Below are positions 6,580 to 14,140 of a DNA stretch of 14,470 nucleotides, piece after piece. A program made the position numbers and the translations under genes. The stretch spans positions 1-14,470 of the forward strand of contig JAJTXO010000040.1 of assembly GCA_021463315.1 (NCBI GenBank). The letters run 5' to 3'. The notes under the pieces were generated by a model. That model saw nothing but the letters and a program-made list of their open reading frames with translations. It was not told the origin of the DNA and made no database searches. Numbering within the stretch: position 1 is the first letter of the stretch; every line of letters begins with the position of its first letter. The stretch comes from Caldilineales bacterium (GTDB lineage: Bacteria > Chloroflexota > Anaerolineae > JAAEKA01).

Positions 6580-6594
6580 AGGACTGACGGTCCT
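6580..6594 (+). other. Small hairpin between clpP and clpX
   Basis: AGGAC (6580-6584) and GTCCT (6590-6594) can pair around a five-base loop. No T-run follows, so it is not a convincing terminator. It occupies the place where a clpX SD would be expected, and no SD is seen before ATG 6606. Confidence 0.4.
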
Positions 6595-6605
6595 CTGCCC
6601 ATATC

Positions 6606-7898
<1,293 letters not shown>

Positions 7899-7901
<3 letters not shown>

Positions 7902-7906
7902 GGAGG
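7899..7906 (+). promoter_or_regulatory. Orphan Shine-Dalgarno-like sequence at the clpX stop
   Basis: TAAGGAGG overlaps the clpX stop codon and is a full match to the anti-SD complement. The nearest plausible gene start (ATG 7980) is 73 bases away, with two hairpins in between. Confidence 0.6.
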
Positions 7907-7966
7907 CCAACTTCCCGAGAGTTGGCATCCATCCAGCGTTTGCCAACCTTCCGAGAGGTTGGCAAA
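7906..7966. repeat. Two related REP-like hairpins
   Basis: Hairpin 1: GCCAACT (7906-7912) pairs with AGTTGGC (7920-7926) around TCCCGAG. Hairpin 2: an 11-base stem, 7939-7949 (TTTGCCAACCT) with 7956-7966 (AGGTTGGCAAA), around TCCGAG. Both stems are perfect and share the pattern GCCAACnTyCCGAG…GTTGGC, so they are copies of one motif. No T-run follows either one, arguing against simple terminators. A TTG at 7959 that could extend the downstream gene lies inside the second stem. Confidence 0.88.
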
Positions 7967-7979
7967 CTGCTTTCCGCCC

Positions 7980-8969
7980 ATGATCGAAGTCAACGAAGCT
8001 CAATGCCAGGCCATTGGTCGCCGCTTGCGCAGCCAGACCGTGCAGGCCGACGAGTTCCTGTGCGTGCCGGCTACGCTGGAGGAGGCGCAGCAGGAGGCCA
8101 ACTACTGGGCCTTTGCCATCGCCATCTGCCAGCACACCAAGAGCCTGGAGGGTGTCATCGCAGGCCGCTGGCGGCGCGGCTGGGACTATCTGATCAGCGC
8201 CAGCCGGCGGAGCCTGGCTGAATTCGCCTCGGCCCCGGCCATGGCCCAGATCGATGCCGGCCGGCTGGCCGCTATGCTTTCCGACGACTTCGACCCCGCC
8301 CGCTCGACGGTGGATCGCGTCGAGGAGCGGCTGGGCCAACTGCACGACGTGGCCCGCGTGCTGTTGGAGCAATACGAAGGCCAGGCCATGAACCTCTACT
8401 GCCAAGCCGGCGGCCGCATCCTGGGCGAGGGAGGCATCTTTCAGCGGCTGGCCGCCATCCCCGCCTACACCGATCCCTTGGACAAAAAGGCGCAACTGCT
8501 GGTGGGCCAGCTCGATGCGGCCGGCGTCTGGCCGTTGGCTGACCCCCAGAACCTGCGGGTATGCATGGACTATCACGCCATGCGGGTCGCGCTGCGCACC
8601 GGCATCGTCGAGGTGACCGATCCCGGTCTGCGGATTGCGCTCAGACAAAAGGCGCAGGTCAGCGACGAGATCAACCACGCGGTGCGGCGCGCGGTCTCCG
8701 ACGCCTGCGACCGGGTCATCGTCCATGGCGGCGTCAGCGTCTTCGAGTTCGACAAGTGGATCTGGCACCTGGGCCGCAGTTGCTGCTTCTACGACCACGA
8801 GCCGATCTGCGGCCCGCGCACCTGTCACAAGATGGAGATCTGCACCTACATCCGGGCCGTGGACTACGCCTGCCCCGGCAAATGCTCGCTGGATGGCGCG
8901 TGCAAAGGCAGCCGGGACGACGCGTACAAGACGTTCTGGGAAACCAACGTATATACTGAGTTCTATTGA
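7980..8969 (+). CDS. Qng1/HhH-GPD-like protein with C-terminal cysteine cluster (putative)
   Basis: A 329-residue protein not recognised with certainty. Its middle resembles queuosine-nucleoside glycosylase Qng1 (DUF2419) and, more distantly, HhH-GPD base-excision glycosylases. An aromatic-rich motif GRWRRGWDY is at 62-70, a helical block VEERLGQLHDVARVLLEQY at 114-132, and the segment DKKAQLLV…ADPQNLRVCMDYHAMRVAL at 168-205. There Asp197-Tyr198 sits like the DYR of Qng1, and a FDKWIWHLGR helix follows at 257-266. The last 60 residues are unlike Qng1: eight cysteines (268, 269, 277, 282, 288, 298, 302, 308), suggesting a metal or Fe-S site. If correct, it would cleave an N-glycosidic bond in a modified nucleoside or DNA base. 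ATG 7980 was chosen over TTG 7959, which lies in a hairpin. The gene appears monocistronic. Confidence 0.5.
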   Translation: MIEVNEAQCQAIGRRLRSQTVQADEFLCVPATLEEAQQEANYWAFAIAICQHTKSLEGVIAGRWRRGWDYLISASRRSLAEFASAPAMAQIDAGRLAAMLSDDFDPARSTVDRVEERLGQLHDVARVLLEQYEGQAMNLYCQAGGRILGEGGIFQRLAAIPAYTDPLDKKAQLLVGQLDAAGVWPLADPQNLRVCMDYHAMRVALRTGIVEVTDPGLRIALRQKAQVSDEINHAVRRAVSDACDRVIVHGGVSVFEFDKWIWHLGRSCCFYDHEPICGPRTCHKMEICTYIRAVDYACPGKCSLDGACKGSRDDAYKTFWETNVYTEFY

Positions 8970-9030
8970 GCATCGAACCTGGCCACTCTCTTCCCTGAAC
9001 GATCGCCAGGCGCCCTGGAGCGGGCGTCGG

Positions 9031-9065
9031 GTCGGGCGAGATTTCGCCGCCAGAGTCGGGCGAGA
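9031..9065. repeat. Direct repeat GTCGGGCGAGA upstream of the ModE-like gene
   Basis: Identical 11-base copies at 9031-9041 and 9055-9065, 24 bases apart (a little over two helical turns). Each starts a small stem: GGCGA/TCGCC and GGGCG/CGCCC. The pair sits 22-56 bases before ATG 9087, where an autoregulatory operator could lie. That role is inferred only from position and symmetry. Confidence 0.55.
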
Positions 9066-9086
9066 CGCCCTTGAGATCGCGAGCCG

Positions 9087-9431
9087 ATGTTGATCCCCAA
9101 AACGAACTACTGGGCCGAGATCGACGGTGAGGTGGTGTTGAGCGACTGGCGCGTGCAGCTCCTGCAGGCCATCGACGAGGCCGGCTCCATCAGCGGCGCA
9201 GCGCACCAGCTTGACATCCCCTACCGGCTGGCCTGGGAACGCGTCCACGAGATGGAGCAGCGGCTAGGCCAGCCCCTGGTGGACGCGCAGGCGGGCGGCG
9301 CGGGCGGCGGCGGCGCCACCTTGACCCCGCTGGCGCGCGACCTGATCCGGCGCTGGCGCGATTTTCGCCGTGGCCTGGAAACCCTGGTAGCGCAGCATTT
9401 CGACGCCGCCTTCGGCGATGACGCCCCGTAG
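9087..9431 (+). CDS. ModE-type winged helix-turn-helix regulator (DNA-binding domain only)
   Basis: A 114-residue protein matching the N-terminal DNA-binding domain of ModE/LysR-type HTH proteins. The sequence YWAEIDGEVVLSDWRVQLLQAIDEAGSISGAA covers residues 8-39, the recognition helix region PYRLAWERVHEMEQRLG is at 45-61, and the Gly-rich wing GGAGGGGATLTPLARDL is at 70-86. ModE regulates molybdate uptake and molybdoenzyme genes. The usual C-terminal molybdate-binding (MOP/TOBE) domains are absent here, so molybdate sensing by this chain alone is doubtful. Its proximity to moeA–moaC–moaDE supports a molybdenum-related role. No strong SD precedes the ATG; a direct repeat at 9031-9065 is a possible operator. 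Confidence 0.85.
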   Translation: MLIPKTNYWAEIDGEVVLSDWRVQLLQAIDEAGSISGAAHQLDIPYRLAWERVHEMEQRLGQPLVDAQAGGAGGGGATLTPLARDLIRRWRDFRRGLETLVAQHFDAAFGDDAP

Positions 9432-9497
9432 ACGCGACTTCAGCCGTTCCGCTGGAGGCCGCCGAAGCATCCCCCCTCGCGTTATGCTGAGCACCCC

Positions 9498-11081
9498 TTG
9501 AAAATCCATCGCACCTGGTTGTTGGCACTCCTTCTCGTCGTTGTTCTGGCCCTGGGCATCGTCCTGGGGCGTTTTGTGTTGCGCGCAAACCAGCCGCCGG
9601 CCAGCCAGCCCGAGCCTGGCGCCGCAGCCGTGGTCCCCTCCCTGCCCACGGTCACTCCCACCGCGCCCGCGCCCACGGCGACGCCCACCCCATCGGCCAC
9701 CAGGAGCGTCTCTGACCGCGCGTCCACGGCGACGGCCACGGTCACACCGGCCGCGCTGGTCGCCCGCACGCCCGGCCCCACCGTCGCACCCGATCTGGCG
9801 CTGGAGATCACCAGCCTCAAGCCCAACCAATATCTCGGCTACGTGGCCCAGCGCCATGGCGTCTCGCTGGCCGAGCTGGTCGAGCTCAGCGGCATCGAGA
9901 ATCCCGACGTGGTGCCCATCGGCCAGGGGCTGATCATCCCCCACCGGCCGGGCCGCGCCACGCCGGCCGACGTGCTCCTGCCCGACAGCGAGCTGGTCTA
10001 CGGCGCCGGCTACGTCGATTTCGACCTGCGCGCGTTCGTGGCGCAGCAGGGCGGCCGGCTGGCGCAGGTCAGCATGGCCGGCAACAACGGCGAGCAGTGG
10101 AGCGGCGCGGACGTGGTGGAACGGGTGGCCATGCGCTACAGCGTGGGCCCGCGCGTGTTGCTGGCCATGATGGAAGCCAGCAGCGGCTGGGTCAGCGATC
10201 CCAGCCCCACCGGCCTGGCCGCGGACTATCCCCTGGGCCACACCAACGGCGCGCCCGGCCTGCTGCCGCAGCTCGAATGGGCCGCGGACGCGCTGAACCA
10301 CGGCTTCTACGGCTGGCAAGACCGCGGCGAGACCGCCATCCGCTTCGAGGATGGCACGCTGGCGCGCGGCGCGCCCGGCCTCAACCCCGGCACTGTGGCT
10401 GTGCAGCGCGCGCTGGCGGCCGATGCCACCTACAGCCAGCTTCCCCAGCGCCTGGCCGACTTCGACGCGGCCTATCGCCGGCTGTTCGGCGATCCCGCCA
10501 AACTGGACGCGGGCCCGGTGCTGCCGGCCGGGCTGGAGCAGCCAGCGCTGCATCTGCCCTGGCTGTCGGGCGAGTGGTGGCACCTGACCGGTGGGCCGCA
10601 CGGCGGCTGGATGCCCAGCAGCGGCTGGGCCGCGCTGGATTTCGTGCCCGAAACCGCGCAGATCGGCAACTGCGTGCCCGCGCCGGCGTGGGCCGTGGCG
10701 GCCGCGCCCGGCGTCGTGGTGCGCAGCACCCCCGGCGAGATCCTGCTGGACCTGGACGGCGACGGCGACATGCGCACTGGCTGGGTCTTGCAATACCTGC
10801 ACATCGTCGACCAGCCCGAGGTGGGGACGGTGCTGGCCCAGGACGATCCCGTGGGCCGGCCCAGTTGCGAGGGGGGCGCGGCCGAGACCACCCATCTGCA
10901 CTTCGCGAGGCGCTACAACGGCCTCTGGGTGGATGCCGGCGGACCGGTTCCGATGGTGCTGGATGGATGGACGGCCTTCGGCGGCTTCGAGTACGAGGGG
11001 GGCATGACCCAGCCCGGCCAGCCGTCGCGCGAAGCCACCCACTCGCGCGACCGGGCGATCAATGGGCTGTTGCGGCAGTGA
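9498..11081 (+). CDS. Membrane-anchored LysM and M23 (LytM) peptidase-like protein
   Basis: Predicted cell-envelope protein of 527 residues. An N-terminal membrane anchor (residues 7-28) is followed by a Pro/Thr/Ala-rich linker (31-100), then a LysM peptidoglycan-binding motif (about 111-148, YLGYVAQRHGVSLAELVEL through QGLIIP). A helical region at 200-335 with an ALNHGFYGWQDRG stretch follows, and then an M23-family metallopeptidase domain (about 362-495). Candidate zinc ligands are His368 (GGPHGG), Asp381 (AALDF) and His468 (THLHF), with His435 (YLHI) in the second-shell or catalytic position. All expected residues are present, so activity on peptidoglycan cross-links is plausible. A DLDGDGD loop (418-424) resembles a calcium-binding turn. 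The start is TTG 9498, the first start in the frame and the one giving a proper membrane anchor, but it has no clear SD. Confidence 0.82.
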   Translation: MKIHRTWLLALLLVVVLALGIVLGRFVLRANQPPASQPEPGAAAVVPSLPTVTPTAPAPTATPTPSATRSVSDRASTATATVTPAALVARTPGPTVAPDLALEITSLKPNQYLGYVAQRHGVSLAELVELSGIENPDVVPIGQGLIIPHRPGRATPADVLLPDSELVYGAGYVDFDLRAFVAQQGGRLAQVSMAGNNGEQWSGADVVERVAMRYSVGPRVLLAMMEASSGWVSDPSPTGLAADYPLGHTNGAPGLLPQLEWAADALNHGFYGWQDRGETAIRFEDGTLARGAPGLNPGTVAVQRALAADATYSQLPQRLADFDAAYRRLFGDPAKLDAGPVLPAGLEQPALHLPWLSGEWWHLTGGPHGGWMPSSGWAALDFVPETAQIGNCVPAPAWAVAAAPGVVVRSTPGEILLDLDGDGDMRTGWVLQYLHIVDQPEVGTVLAQDDPVGRPSCEGGAAETTHLHFARRYNGLWVDAGGPVPMVLDGWTAFGGFEYEGGMTQPGQPSREATHSRDRAINGLLRQ

Positions 11082-11147
11082 GTTGAGCGTCGCCACGCGC
11101 CGGGTCTTGCTGGCCTGCAAGCCAAGCCAGCGCACCTCACCCCTGGC

Positions 11148-11175
11148 TTGCCTCTCGCCCTGCAATCGGTATAAT
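11148..11175 (+). promoter_or_regulatory. Promoter of the moeA–moaC–moaDE operon
   Basis: TTGCCT (11148-11153) and TATAAT (11170-11175) are spaced by 16 bases. Transcription would start about 11181-11184, at or next to the moeA ATG (11184). An inverted pair, GCAAGCC (11117-11123) and GGCTTGC (11145-11151), overlaps the -35 and could be an operator. It does not resemble the E. coli ModE box. Confidence 0.75.
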
Positions 11176-11183
11176 CCACTGCC

Positions 11184-12452
11184 ATGCGCGAATCGCCCTA
11201 TCCCATGGTTTCGGTTGACCATGCCCTGGCCAGCATCCTGCGCCATGTAGCTCCCTTGCCGGCTGCCGCCGTGTTGTTGCCTGATGCGCTGGGGCTGGTC
11301 TTGGCCGAGGACCTCCGCGCGCCGGCCGATCAGCCCCCCTTTCCCGCGTCCATCGTGGACGGCTTCGCGCTGCGCGTGGCCGATGGCGCGGCGCCGCGCC
11401 GGCTGGCCGGCGAGCAGATGGCCGGCGTCGTGGCCGGGATCGTGGTCGAGCCGGGCGCGGCTGTGCGCATCACCACCGGCGCGCCCATCCCACCCGGCGC
11501 CGACGCGGTGGTGATGGTGGAGCGGGCCGATGAGCTGGACGGGCTGGTGACGCTCCATTGGGGGCAGGAGCTGCGGCCGGGGCTGGGCATCCGGCCGATG
11601 GGCGCGGACGTACTGGCCGGCCAGCAGGTGCTGGCGGCTGGTCAGGCGCTGGGCCCGGCCGAGCTGGGCATGGCGGCCTCGCTGGGCTTGTCCAGCGTGC
11701 CCGCGCATCGTCGCCCGCGGGTGGGGGTCTTCTCCACCGGCGACGAGCTGATGCCACCCGATCAGCCGCTGGGGCCAGGTCAGATCTACGACAGCAACCG
11801 GCCGAGCTTGCTGGCGGCCGTGGCCCAGGCCGGCGGCCAGCCGATCGATCTGGGCATCGTGCGCGACCGGCCGGGCGAGCTGGAGCAGGCGCTGGCGGCC
11901 GGGCTGGCCGCGGCCGACCTGCTGGTGACCTCGGGCGGCGTCAGCATGGGCGAGCTGGACCTGCTCAAGCCGCTGCTGGCCGGCTGGGGCCAGGTGCATT
12001 TCGGCCGGGTGCGCATGAAGCCGGGCAAGCCGTTGACCTTCGCCACCCTGCCCGCGCGCCAGACTGACGGCGCGATCGATCCGGGGCAGCCAGCGCGGCC
12101 GATCTTCGCCTTGCCCGGCAACCCGGTTTCGGCGCTGGTTACTTTCCACCTGTTCGTGCGGCCGGCCATCCGACGCATGGCTGGCCACGCAGCGGTGAGC
12201 CTGCCGCAGGTCATCGCCACGCTGGGGCAGCCGTTCCCATTGGACCCGGAGCGGCCGGAGTTTCACCGGGTGACGCTGCGCCGCGCCGAGGGTCGCTTTG
12301 TGGCCCGCTCCACCGGCAGCCAGGCCTCCAGCCGTCTGCTGTCAGCCAGCGGCGCCGATGGGCTGCTGGTGCTGGAGCAGGGCGAGGGCGTCGCGCCGGC
12401 CGGCGCAGAACGGCCCGTGCTGCTGCTGGACGACGCCTGGCTGGCCGCCTGA
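11184..12452 (+). CDS. moeA: Molybdopterin molybdenumtransferase MoeA
   Basis: Inserts molybdenum into (adenylylated) molybdopterin, the last step of Moco synthesis, in the cytoplasm. The 422-residue protein has the domain I motif VDGFAL (Asp59) near 58-63, TGAPIPPGADAVV at 98-110, and the MogA-like fold at about 178-330. The latter carries GVFSTGDEL (181-189), GQIYDSNR (199-206), SGGVSMGE (250-257), MKPGKP (278-283) and LPGNPVS (310-316). A short Pro-rich insert at 291-306 precedes LPGNP. ATG 11184 lies at the predicted transcription start, implying a leaderless message. ATG 11205 (MVSVDHALASIL) would also give a normal MoeA N-terminus. moaC follows after 27 bases in the same direction. Confidence 0.95.
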   Translation: MRESPYPMVSVDHALASILRHVAPLPAAAVLLPDALGLVLAEDLRAPADQPPFPASIVDGFALRVADGAAPRRLAGEQMAGVVAGIVVEPGAAVRITTGAPIPPGADAVVMVERADELDGLVTLHWGQELRPGLGIRPMGADVLAGQQVLAAGQALGPAELGMAASLGLSSVPAHRRPRVGVFSTGDELMPPDQPLGPGQIYDSNRPSLLAAVAQAGGQPIDLGIVRDRPGELEQALAAGLAAADLLVTSGGVSMGELDLLKPLLAGWGQVHFGRVRMKPGKPLTFATLPARQTDGAIDPGQPARPIFALPGNPVSALVTFHLFVRPAIRRMAGHAAVSLPQVIATLGQPFPLDPERPEFHRVTLRRAEGRFVARSTGSQASSRLLSASGADGLLVLEQGEGVAPAGAERPVLLLDDAWLAA

Positions 12453-12470
12453 CAGCGTCTTCCGACTAAG

Positions 12471-12500
12471 TGAGTTCCCATGAGTTCCTCTGAGTTCCCT
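12471..12500 (+). repeat. Decamer TGAGTTCCYN, three tandem copies across the moaC start
   Basis: TGAGTTCCCA (12471), TGAGTTCCTC (12481) and TGAGTTCCCT (12491). The moaC ATG (12480-12482) spans the first junction, so copies two and three encode the first residues of the non-conserved MoaC N-terminal extension. Confidence 0.85.
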
Positions 12501-12995
12501 TCCGATCAGGCAGAACCTATCGCACCGCTGACCCATCTGGACGAAAGCGGCGCGGCCCGCATGGTGGAGGTGGGCCACAAAGCCGAGACCGCTCGCGTGG
12601 CCGTGGCCGCGGGCGAGGTGCGCATGGCCGCGGCCACCTTGGCCGCGATCGTGGCCGGCGACCTGCCCAAGGGCGATGTGCTGGGCACGGCCCGCATCGC
12701 CGGCATCATGGCCGCCAAGCGCACCCCTGATCTGATCCCCCTCTGCCATCCGTTGCTGCTGAGCCAGGTGGCTGTGGACTTGCAGCCAGACGTTGACCAC
12801 CATCGAGTTGTCATAACGGCGACCGTGCGTTGCCGCGGCCAGACCGGCGTCGAGATGGAAGCGCTGACCGCGGTCGCGGCCGCTGCGCTGACCGTCTACG
12901 ACATGGCCAAGGCGCTGCAGAAGGACATGGTGATCGGCGAGGTCCGGCTGCTGGAAAAGCGCGGCGGCAAGAGCGGCGATTGGGCGACGGAGTGA
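12480..12995 (+). CDS. moaC: Cyclic pyranopterin monophosphate synthase MoaC
   Basis: Converts 3',8-cyclo-7,8-dihydro-GTP (the MoaA product) into cyclic pyranopterin monophosphate, an early step of Moco synthesis. The 171-residue protein contains LTHLDESGAARMVEVG (17-32), LPKGDVLGTARIAGIMAAK (62-80), LIPLCHPL (85-92) and TGVEMEALTAV (122-132). DMAKA at 141-145 carries the conserved Asp141 and Lys144, and Lys64 matches the other catalytic lysine. The first 15 residues are extra to the family and partly encoded by a decamer repeat. No SD precedes the ATG. moaA is not visible in the window. The stop codon TGA lies in the first degenerate unit of the octamer array leading to moaDE. Confidence 0.96.
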   Translation: MSSSEFPSDQAEPIAPLTHLDESGAARMVEVGHKAETARVAVAAGEVRMAAATLAAIVAGDLPKGDVLGTARIAGIMAAKRTPDLIPLCHPLLLSQVAVDLQPDVDHHRVVITATVRCRGQTGVEMEALTAVAAAALTVYDMAKALQKDMVIGEVRLLEKRGGKSGDWATE

Positions 12996-13046
12996 CGGGG
13001 TGACAAGGTGACAAGGTGACAAGGTGACAAGGTGACAAGGTGACAT
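12991..13046. repeat. Tandem octamer array GGTGACAA at the moaC–moaDE junction
   Basis: Five perfect GGTGACAA units (12999-13038) follow a degenerate AGTGACGG (12991-12998) that includes the moaC stop, and GGTGACAT (13039-13046) ends the run. Successive units create AAGGTGA, an SD-like word; the last copy (13037-13043) is eight bases before ATG 13052. A GTG in the last unit (13040) is in frame with moaDE. Confidence 0.95.
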
Positions 13047-13051
13047 TCAGG

Positions 13052-13936
13052 ATGACAGACGTGACTTCGGCGATGACCAATCTACCCGCCGCAGCGGCGC
13101 ACCCGCTGCAGCAGCGTACCAATCCACCAACGCTTGAAGTCCAGGTGAGGTTGTTTGCCTCGCTGCGCCAGGCGGTGGGCGAGGCCAAGCTGACGCGCAG
13201 CCTGCCGGTGGGCGCGACGGTGGGGGACCTGGTGCAGGGGTTGGCGGCTGAGTATCCAGACCTGCCCCGCGCGGCCGGCGCGATCTATGCCTCGGTCAAC
13301 CGGGTCTACGCCGGCCAGGAGCGCATCTTGCAGCCCGGCGACGAGGTGGGGCTCTTTCCGCCGGTCAGCGGCGGCCAGGCCGGGCGTCCGCTGTTCGAGA
13401 TCACCGAGACGCCGCTGTCGCTGGACGATGTGGCTGGCCGCGTGGCCGCGCCCAATCGCGGCGCTGTGACTGTCTTCGCGGGCCTGGTGCGGGGTGAGAC
13501 CGATCTGGCCAGCCCCTACGCGGCCGCTCCGCCCACGGTCAGTGGCGACGGGCAGGGCCGGCTGCGCACCGACTATCTGGAATACGAGGCCTACGCCGAG
13601 ATGGCCGAGGAGGTGATGGCGCAGATCGGCGCGGAGGTGCGGGCGCGCTGGCCGCAGATCGAGGCGATCAGCATCCTCCATCGCGTCGGCCGCATCGAGG
13701 TGGGCGAGCCCAGCGTGGTGATCGCCGTGGCCGCGGCGCACCGCGTCGGCGCCTTCGACGCGTGCAGCTACGCCATCGAGCGGCTCAAGGCCATCGTGCC
13801 GGTCTGGAAGAAGGAGGTCGGCCAGGATGGCCAGTGGTGGGTCGAGGGACCGCGCGCGGCCCATCCTGAGCCGGACACCGTCCCGCGGGCAGCGTTTCCT
13901 GGCCAGGGCAAACCATATTCAGATCTACCCGGTTGA
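13052..13936 (+). CDS. MoaD–MoaE fusion (molybdopterin synthase small and large subunits)
   Basis: Forms the dithiolene of molybdopterin from cyclic pyranopterin monophosphate. Counting from ATG 13052 (294 residues), residues 28-108 are a ubiquitin-like MoaD domain (VRLFASLRQAVGE to LFPPVSGG). It ends at the Gly107-Gly108 pair that must become a C-terminal thiocarboxylate. Residues about 113-276 are MoaE, with VFAGLVRGETD, LEYEAYAEMAEE, the HRVG/HRVGAFDACSYAIERLK block and catalytic lysines in PVWKKE (Lys243-Lys244). An 18-residue Ala/Pro/Gly insert follows RGETD. The tail after about 280 is not conserved. GTG 13040 (inside the octamer array) and ATG 13073 are alternative starts; 13052 has AAGGTGA eight bases upstream. 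Family knowledge: mycobacterial MoaX, a similar fusion, is cleaved after the Gly-Gly. Confidence 0.93.
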   Translation: MTDVTSAMTNLPAAAAHPLQQRTNPPTLEVQVRLFASLRQAVGEAKLTRSLPVGATVGDLVQGLAAEYPDLPRAAGAIYASVNRVYAGQERILQPGDEVGLFPPVSGGQAGRPLFEITETPLSLDDVAGRVAAPNRGAVTVFAGLVRGETDLASPYAAAPPTVSGDGQGRLRTDYLEYEAYAEMAEEVMAQIGAEVRARWPQIEAISILHRVGRIEVGEPSVVIAVAAAHRVGAFDACSYAIERLKAIVPVWKKEVGQDGQWWVEGPRAAHPEPDTVPRAAFPGQGKPYSDLPG

Positions 13937-13959
13937 GGGGCAACGATCACGACGGTGAA

Positions 13960-13989
13960 TTGGACAGCCACGGGCAGTTCATGTATAAT
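13960..13989 (+). promoter_or_regulatory. Promoter of rpsT
   Basis: TTGGAC (13960-13965) and a perfect TATAAT (13984-13989) are spaced by 18 bases. Transcription would begin near 13996, giving a leader of about 145 bases before rpsT. I see no convincing riboswitch or S20-binding structure in that leader. Confidence 0.75.
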
Positions 13990-14129
13990 CCCCGGCTGTT
14001 GGCTGGCGCATGGGGCATGCAAGACCTGGCCCGTTGAGCATCCCTACGTCCTCTCACGTTTGCGCCGCCAACACAACAAAGACAAAGCCGGAGCTTGTCG
14101 AAAACTTTCAGGATCGTCGATCAACTCAC

Positions 14130-14135
14130 GGAGGA
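14130..14135 (+). promoter_or_regulatory. Ribosome binding site that decides the rpsT start
   Basis: GGAGGA lies five bases before GTG 14141. It selects this GTG over the longer open frame that runs back to 13955. Confidence 0.85.
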
Positions 14136-14140
14136 CGTTC

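Noticed and set aside
7906..7966. Rho-independent terminator of the tig–clpP–clpX operon
   Set aside because: The stems are strong but no T-run follows either hairpin, and two similar copies fit a REP-like element better.
9264..12266. 1000-residue open frame on the minus strand
   Set aside because: It lies opposite the LysM–M23 gene and moeA, which have clear family motifs. It is Gln/His/Arg/Gly-rich with no domain, as expected for the antisense of GC-rich codons.
13954..13963. Single GGTGAATTGG before rpsT, identical to the livF–livH repeat unit
   Set aside because: A lone 10-base copy overlapping the -35 box is too short to call a repeat element.
13955..14140. N-terminal extension of rpsT (62 codons)
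   Set aside because: The stretch covers a promoter and has no S20 similarity. GTG 14141 has a strong RBS and gives the standard MANHKSALKR start.
13990..14140. Riboswitch or autoregulatory RNA in the rpsT leader
   Set aside because: Only short, weak pairings are visible and no known consensus could be recognised.
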